From: UBA2040 sp002332715
GTDB lineage: Bacteria; Bacteroidota; Bacteroidia; Flavobacteriales_D; Crocinitomicaceae
Assembly (NCBI GenBank): GCA_029242295.1
Contig: JAQWUF010000108.1
Location: 1 to 26,960, forward strand
Direction: 5' to 3'
DNA length: 26,960 nt
The notes under the pieces: model-generated
Seen by the model: only the letters and a program-made list of their open reading frames with translations
Database searches by the model: none
Told to the model about the DNA's origin: nothing
Shown: one piece after another, positions 23,170 to 26,960 of the stretch
Position numbering within the stretch: the stretch's first letter is position 1
Layout: every line of letters begins with the position of its first letter
Program-made: the position numbers and the translations under genes

Positions 23170-23919
23170 ATGATCAAAATAACAAACTTACACGCCAATA
23201 TCGAAGGCAAAGACATACTAAAAGGCTTGAGTCTTGAAGTAAACGCGGGTGAAATTCATGCGATAATGGGACCCAATGGAGCTGGTAAATCAACTTTGGC
23301 TTCTATCCTTGCGGGACGCGAAGAATACGAAATTACGGAAGGTTCGGTCGATTTTGATGGAACGGATTTATTGGAAATGGACACGGAAGAAAGAGCACGC
23401 GAAGGTTTGTTCTTGGCGTTCCAGTATCCAATAGAAATTCCAGGTGTTTCGAACATCAATTTCTTACGTGCGGCTTTGAATGAAATTCGTGAGCACAAGG
23501 GTGAAGACCCAATTTCTGCAAAAGAATTCATGGCTTTGGTGAAAGAAAAATCGGCTTTGGTTGAATTGGACGCTAAATTGGCTTCTCGTTCGGTAAACGA
23601 AGGATTCTCTGGAGGTGAGAAAAAACGAAATGAAATTTTCCAAATGGCGATGTTGAATCCGAAGTTATCTATTTTGGATGAAACAGATTCTGGTTTGGAT
23701 ATCGATGCCTTGCGTATTGTTGCGAACGGCGTGAACACGCTAAAAACCGACAAAAATGCAACTATTGTGATTACACACTATCAGCGTTTGTTGGATTACA
23801 TTATTCCTGATTACGTTCACGTATTATACGACGGAAGAATCGTGAAAACAGGCGGTAAAGAATTGGCCTTGGAATTGGAAGAAAAAGGATACGATTGGAT
23901 TAAAGCTGAACTCGCGTAG
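23170..23919 (+). CDS. sufC: Fe-S cluster assembly ATPase SufC
   Basis: ABC-type ATPase that drives conformational change of SufBD during cluster assembly; cytosolic. The 249-residue protein has Walker A GPNGAGKST at 34-42, Q-loop FQYPIEIPGV near 84-93, signature FSGGEKKRNE at 146-155, Walker B LSILDETDSGLD at 166-177 and H-loop His203. All catalytic elements are present and the length is standard. It starts at ATG 23170 after a repeat-rich 49-base gap and is followed by another repeat patch before sufD. Confidence 0.97.
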   Translation: MIKITNLHANIEGKDILKGLSLEVNAGEIHAIMGPNGAGKSTLASILAGREEYEITEGSVDFDGTDLLEMDTEERAREGLFLAFQYPIEIPGVSNINFLRAALNEIREHKGEDPISAKEFMALVKEKSALVELDAKLASRSVNEGFSGGEKKRNEIFQMAMLNPKLSILDETDSGLDIDALRIVANGVNTLKTDKNATIVITHYQRLLDYIIPDYVHVLYDGRIVKTGGKELALELEEKGYDWIKAELA

Positions 23920-23928
23920 CGAGATTAA

Positions 23929-23978
23929 CGGATTGGCGGATTGGCGGATTAATCAGTAATCAGCAAATCAGTAATCCG
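23929..23978. repeat. CGGATTGG octamer array and AATCAGT words in the sufC-sufD gap
   Basis: Three tandem octamers (CGGATTGG, CGGATTGG, CGGATTAA at 23929-23952) are followed by AATCAGT, AATCAGC, AAATCAGT and AATCCG up to 23978, two bases before the first sufD ATG. The octamer half is nearly the reverse complement of the patch at 5244-5280. GGATTA and TAATCC at its ends could pair. Confidence 0.75.
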
Positions 23979-23980
23979 AA

Positions 23981-25258
23981 ATGAATAAAAAAATGGAAAC
24001 ATTAACACAAAACAACGTAGCAAACTTCGCCCAAAACTGGACCGAAACAAACCTACCGTTTTCAAATACAATACTTTCAGAGGCAAGAGCTGTTTTGGAG
24101 AACAATCCGTTCCCGAATACGCGCGTTGAAGCATGGAAATACACTCGTTTGACAAAAATTTCTAAGCAAAACTTTACAAGTGCGCAAGGAACTGTGAACG
24201 ATCTTTCGAAATTTAAAGTGCTGAAAAATGCACCTACTTTGGTTTTTATCAATGGGAAGTATTCAGAAGAGCATTCAAACAATACACCAATCGACGGCAT
24301 TGAAGTATCAACAATGCGTTCAGCAAACCTTACGAGTTTAGGTGAAAAAGTGAAATTGGAAGATGAAATTTTCAATGCTTTGAACACTGTTTACGCAACT
24401 GATGGCGCTTACATCAAAATAGCTGCGGGAAAACAAATAGATCAAACGATTCAAGTTTTATTCATCCAATCGGGTGAACAAACGCATAGTCAAATTCGGA
24501 ACCGCGTAGTAGCTGAAAAAGGGTCTAATGCAAAAGTGTTGATGGCGTATTTTTCAGATGACGCAACTGGGTGTTTTTCGAATGTAGTGACGGAAGTTGA
24601 AGTGGACGATAATGCGTATTTGGACATCGATAAATTGCAGTTGGAAAATGAAACGGCTGTACAAATAGCTTCGGAATACGTTACCCAAGGAAGAGATTCA
24701 CATTTTGACATCAATACGATTACTTTAAACGGTTTATTGGTTCGCAATGGGCTGAATATTGCTGTGGACGGACGAAATTGTGAAACTCACCTTAACGGGA
24801 TGTACTTGACAAAAGACAGACAACATGTGGATAATCATACCATTGTTGACCATTTGAAACCCAATTGCGAGTCATTTGAATTGTATAAAGGAGTAATGAA
24901 CGACCACTCAACGGGTGTCTTCAACGGGAAAGTTTTTGTGCGAAAAGATTCGCAAAAAATCAACGCATATCAATCGAACGGAAATGTTCTTTTGAGCGAT
25001 AACGCAACCATCAACTCTAAACCCGAATTGGAAATCTACGCAGATGATGTGAAATGTTCGCATGGTTCGACGACAGGTCAATTGGACGAAGACGCGATTT
25101 ACTATTTGAGAACACGTGGTATTTCTAAAAAAGCGGCAAGAGAAATGATGATTTCTGCGTTTGTTGGCGATGTATTGGCGAAGGTTACGAATGACGAAGT
25201 ATTGGCTTTTGTACAAAATGTATTGTCCGAACGATTTGGTTTTGACGCTTTGGATTAA
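23981..25258 (+). CDS. sufD: Fe-S cluster assembly protein SufD
   Basis: Partner of SufB in the SufBC2D scaffold. The 425-residue protein has the variable N-terminal helical region (PNTRVEAWKYTRL near 44-56), the beta-helix core, and the conserved C-terminal part SKPELEIYADDVKCSHG, STTGQLDEDAIYYLRTRGI and REMMISAFVGDVL. Start codons at 23981 and 23993 (MNKK then METL) are both possible; the first abuts the repeat patch, the second has a better A-rich upstream. The stop at 25256-25258 is directly followed, in the same frame, by a relic antitoxin sequence. No sufS or sufE follows. Confidence 0.95.
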   Translation: MNKKMETLTQNNVANFAQNWTETNLPFSNTILSEARAVLENNPFPNTRVEAWKYTRLTKISKQNFTSAQGTVNDLSKFKVLKNAPTLVFINGKYSEEHSNNTPIDGIEVSTMRSANLTSLGEKVKLEDEIFNALNTVYATDGAYIKIAAGKQIDQTIQVLFIQSGEQTHSQIRNRVVAEKGSNAKVLMAYFSDDATGCFSNVVTEVEVDDNAYLDIDKLQLENETAVQIASEYVTQGRDSHFDINTITLNGLLVRNGLNIAVDGRNCETHLNGMYLTKDRQHVDNHTIVDHLKPNCESFELYKGVMNDHSTGVFNGKVFVRKDSQKINAYQSNGNVLLSDNATINSKPELEIYADDVKCSHGSTTGQLDEDAIYYLRTRGISKKAAREMMISAFVGDVLAKVTNDEVLAFVQNVLSERFGFDALD

Positions 25259-25505
25259 GCCCCTATTTTAATAGAATTTCAAAAGAGCCATCTCGTCAGA
25301 AATAAACATTTTCCTAATAGTTTTCCTAATACAATTGAAGCGTTTAAATTCAGAATGGAACAAATAGGCCTTAGCTGAAACCGTTGGATTCCTCAGTTGT
25401 GCAAGCGCAATATTGAATAAAAAGCGTAAGTTGACATTGGAAATGATAAGAAAATTGCACTTGAAACTGCTCATTCAAACGGAAGTATTGGTTCAGGATT
25501 ATTAA
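25259..25505 (+). pseudogene. Decayed HigA-type (HTH) antitoxin remnant
   Basis: Directly behind sufD and in its frame, 25259-25375 reads LIEFQKSHLVRNKHFPN, then SFPNTIEAFKFRMEQIGLS, before TGA at 25376. One frame over, 25377-25505 reads ETVGFLSCASAILNKKRKL, TLEMIRKLHLKLLIQTEV, LVQDY then TAA. Joined, these match the C-terminal two thirds of HigA antitoxins (HFPI..PNPIEAIKFRMEQ, helix-turn-helix, NKKRKLTLEMIRKLH). About five residues of the DNA-binding helix are missing, consistent with a deletion of 14 bases that also shifts the frame. There is no N-terminus, start codon or HigB toxin. The remaining 160 bases before the antiporter gene hold nothing recognisable. Confidence 0.72.
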
Positions 25506-25665
25506 GTTGAATATGAAATATAGATAACACACGCTATGAAACTGAAACAGATTATTTAACATAATATAGCACGTAAAAAGTCCATTTTGCTTGAAAACAC
25601 TGACCTATTGACACCTAAATTTCAAGGGTTTTGATTAATTTCACGATCCAAATCTTTAAGGTTTA

Positions 25666-26598
25666 ATGTTTACAGCTATCGCGTTTTTACTACTTGGACT
25701 TCTTGTTTTGATAATCGGTGGTGAATTCCTCTTGAAAGGTGCTGTCGGAATAGCCAAGAAATTTAGAATATCCTCCCTTGTTATTGGAATGACGGTAGTT
25801 GCTTTTGGTACCTCGGCTCCCGAATTTATCGTCAGTCTCACCTCTGTTTTGCAAGGTCACCCTGAAATTGCGATCAGCAATGTAGTTGGGTCGAACATTG
25901 CGAATCTGGCGCTGGTGCTTGGTCTAACATGTATTGTTTTTCCAGTAGTCGTTTCTCGAAACACCAAAACGCTCGACTTTCCAAAAATGATGTTCGCTAC
26001 CTTGTTATTTTTAGTTTTCGCCTACGACGGCGTTATCGAAAGATGGGAGGGAATGACGCTTTTGGTTGCCCTAATCACATTCATCGTATATATCGTCAGA
26101 AACTCGATTAAGCATGCGCATGTTGCTGAAGATATGGAGCCGGCACCACCGATCAGAATATCTGCCCTTTTCCTGTTGATTGGACTCGTCGGACTCTATT
26201 TCGGATCAGATTGGTTTTTGAACGGTGCGGTGAACTTGGCGCGACAATTAGGTATGACCGAACATGTTATTGGGGTCACAATTGTTGCATTTGGCACATC
26301 AGTTCCTGAACTTGTCACTTCCATTGTGGCCGCTATGAAAAAAGAAACGGATATTTCAATAGGAAATTTAATCGGTTCAAACGTTTTCAATATCAGTGCT
26401 GTTGTCGGAATTACGGCAATAGTTAGTCCAGTTAGCATTCAAAATAACTTGTTCAACTTTGACATGTATTGGTTAATCGGAATTCCGATCTTACTCTTTC
26501 TTTTGATGTGGAGAAACAAAATTGGTCGCCTGAGCGGCAGCTTGCTTTTCGGAACGTATGTCGCCTACATTATGGCAACTCTTTTTTGGCCTTTGTAG
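25666..26598 (+). CDS. Calcium/sodium antiporter (YrbG/CaCA family)
   Basis: Inner-membrane cation exchanger, probably exporting Ca2+ in exchange for Na+. The 310-residue protein has the two inverted alpha repeats of the family: AFGTSAPE at 46-53 with GSNIAN at 75-80, and AFGTSVPE at 208-215 with GSNVFN at 237-242. Ten or so membrane helices and a short polar loop at about 148-162 separate the halves. Length and motif spacing are standard for the prokaryotic K+-independent or -dependent exchangers. ATG at 25666 is preceded by TTTAAGGTTTA; no perfect promoter consensus is visible. It appears to be a single-gene unit. Confidence 0.93.
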   Translation: MFTAIAFLLLGLLVLIIGGEFLLKGAVGIAKKFRISSLVIGMTVVAFGTSAPEFIVSLTSVLQGHPEIAISNVVGSNIANLALVLGLTCIVFPVVVSRNTKTLDFPKMMFATLLFLVFAYDGVIERWEGMTLLVALITFIVYIVRNSIKHAHVAEDMEPAPPIRISALFLLIGLVGLYFGSDWFLNGAVNLARQLGMTEHVIGVTIVAFGTSVPELVTSIVAAMKKETDISIGNLIGSNVFNISAVVGITAIVSPVSIQNNLFNFDMYWLIGIPILLFLLMWRNKIGRLSGSLLFGTYVAYIMATLFWPL

Positions 26599-26601
26599 AT
26601 T

Positions 26602-26868
26602 CTATCGTAAGTTTGAAGTAGCCTTTTCCGATACTTTTCCTGCCAAAAATCCTTCAATCAATCCTTTCGTATGACGTGTCGGTAATACTGGAAAATCGCA
26701 CCAATTCTGCATCTCTTTTTCAAAGCCAAGTCCGTTCAAATACCCATCCAAAGCCTGTGTTAATCCTTTCGTGTATTTTAGATGATCGGCACCCGTTGGG
26801 TCTTCGTGGTACAAATCTTTTTGGGCGAATCCTTGAAAACAAGTATTATATTTGTGTATTTTAACCAA
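26602..26868 (-). other. Unplaced reading frame, possibly a truncated gene
   Basis: An open frame of up to 88 codons ends three bases after the antiporter stop on the opposite strand. Its sequence looks protein-like: LYHEDPTGADHLKYTKGLT, ALDGYLNGLGFEKEMQNWCD, FPVLPTRHTKGLIEGFLAGK. However, it has no ATG start (the longest version needs TTG at 26868) and its 5' part overlaps a consensus promoter of the next plus-strand gene. I do not recognise the family. It may be the C-terminal remnant of a larger protein gene, or a short gene with a non-ATG start. Confidence 0.4.
26820..26854 (+). promoter_or_regulatory. Putative promoter of the last gene
   Basis: TATATTTG (26847-26854) matches the TAnnTTTG -7 element. 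A TTTG at 26820-26823 lies 23 bases upstream, at the long end of the allowed spacing. The predicted start near 26860 is about 17 bases before the ATG at 26877. Confidence 0.5.
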
Positions 26869-26876
26869 AAAAAATT

Positions 26877-26960
26877 ATGAAAAACATATTACTAATAATT
26901 ATGGCTTCGCTTGGCATACAATTACAAGCACAAACACTGTGTAGTGGTGGTATTGGAAAT
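26877..26960 (+). CDS. 5' end of a secreted protein gene (partial)
   Basis: From ATG at 26877 the frame is open to the window end (28 codons). It encodes a typical signal peptide, KNILLIIMASLGIQLQAQ, with a likely cleavage after LQAQ, then TLCSGGIGN. A promoter consensus and an A-rich stretch precede it. The mature protein cannot be identified from nine residues. Confidence 0.65.
   Translation, partial: MKNILLIIMASLGIQLQAQTLCSGGIGN

Noticed and set aside
25268..25474. Minus-strand 68-residue frame behind sufD
   Set aside because: It is antisense to the HigA remnant. The plus-strand translation carries clear HigA-like motifs, while the minus-strand protein resembles nothing I know.

Overview
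The window is chromosomal DNA from a member of the Bacteroidota, most likely the Flavobacteriales. The evidence is an AT-rich sequence, the complete Bacteroidota-type Bat (aerotolerance) operon, a SufABCD cluster with Bacteroidota-style proteins, Bacteroidota lipoprotein families, a DUF4476 protein, and three upstream elements matching the phylum's TAnnTTTG promoter consensus, with a fourth on the minus strand. A genus cannot be fixed from sequence alone. I see no tRNA, rRNA, CRISPR array, intact insertion sequence or prophage.

Layout. 1-2.5 kb: the tail of an unidentified gene, then isopentenyl-diphosphate isomerase, a pyruvoyl-tetrahydropterin-synthase-type enzyme and a CPD photolyase. 2.5-5.7 kb: a perfect palindrome, a broken SRPBCC gene, a lipoprotein, an ArsM-type methyltransferase and a small zinc-ribbon protein whose leader carries a heptamer array. 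5.8-13.2 kb: the seven-gene moxR-DUF58-TM protein-batA-batB-batC-batD operon, with touching or overlapping genes after moxR. 13.3-17.3 kb: rlmN, a frameshifted EF-hand gene, a NamZ-type muramidase, an inverted-repeat element and a DUF4476 protein. 17.3-21.0 kb: a LolC/E-FtsX-like permease facing a minus-strand group (small lipoprotein, ribF, leucine-rich repeat protein). 21.1-25.5 kb: sufA, sufB, sufC, sufD and a decayed HigA-type antitoxin directly behind sufD. 25.6-27 kb: a Na+/Ca2+ antiporter, an unplaced reading frame and the start of a secreted protein.

How the genes work together. The Bat operon encodes a MoxR AAA+ ATPase, a DUF58 and two membrane VWA proteins, a TPR protein and BatD, a probable envelope complex. 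SufBCD is the Fe-S scaffold, with SufA as an A-type carrier. RibF makes FMN/FAD, the photolyase cofactor. The other genes are mostly housekeeping or envelope functions.

The least ordinary content lies between genes. (1) Three genes are visibly decaying: an SRPBCC gene with a nonsense codon and an internal deletion, an EF-hand gene with a 10-bp duplication, and a HigA antitoxin with a frameshifting deletion. (2) Short, degenerate 7-, 8- or 14-bp tandem word repeats fill many spacers, including every gap of the suf operon. Some words recur between sites up to 18 kb apart. (3) One array, (CTGTTGG)6, sits in the predicted leader of the zinc-ribbon gene with one complementary anti-repeat, so the RNA could fold in several alternative registers. 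These are reading-based observations; homology statements come from remembered family features, not searches.
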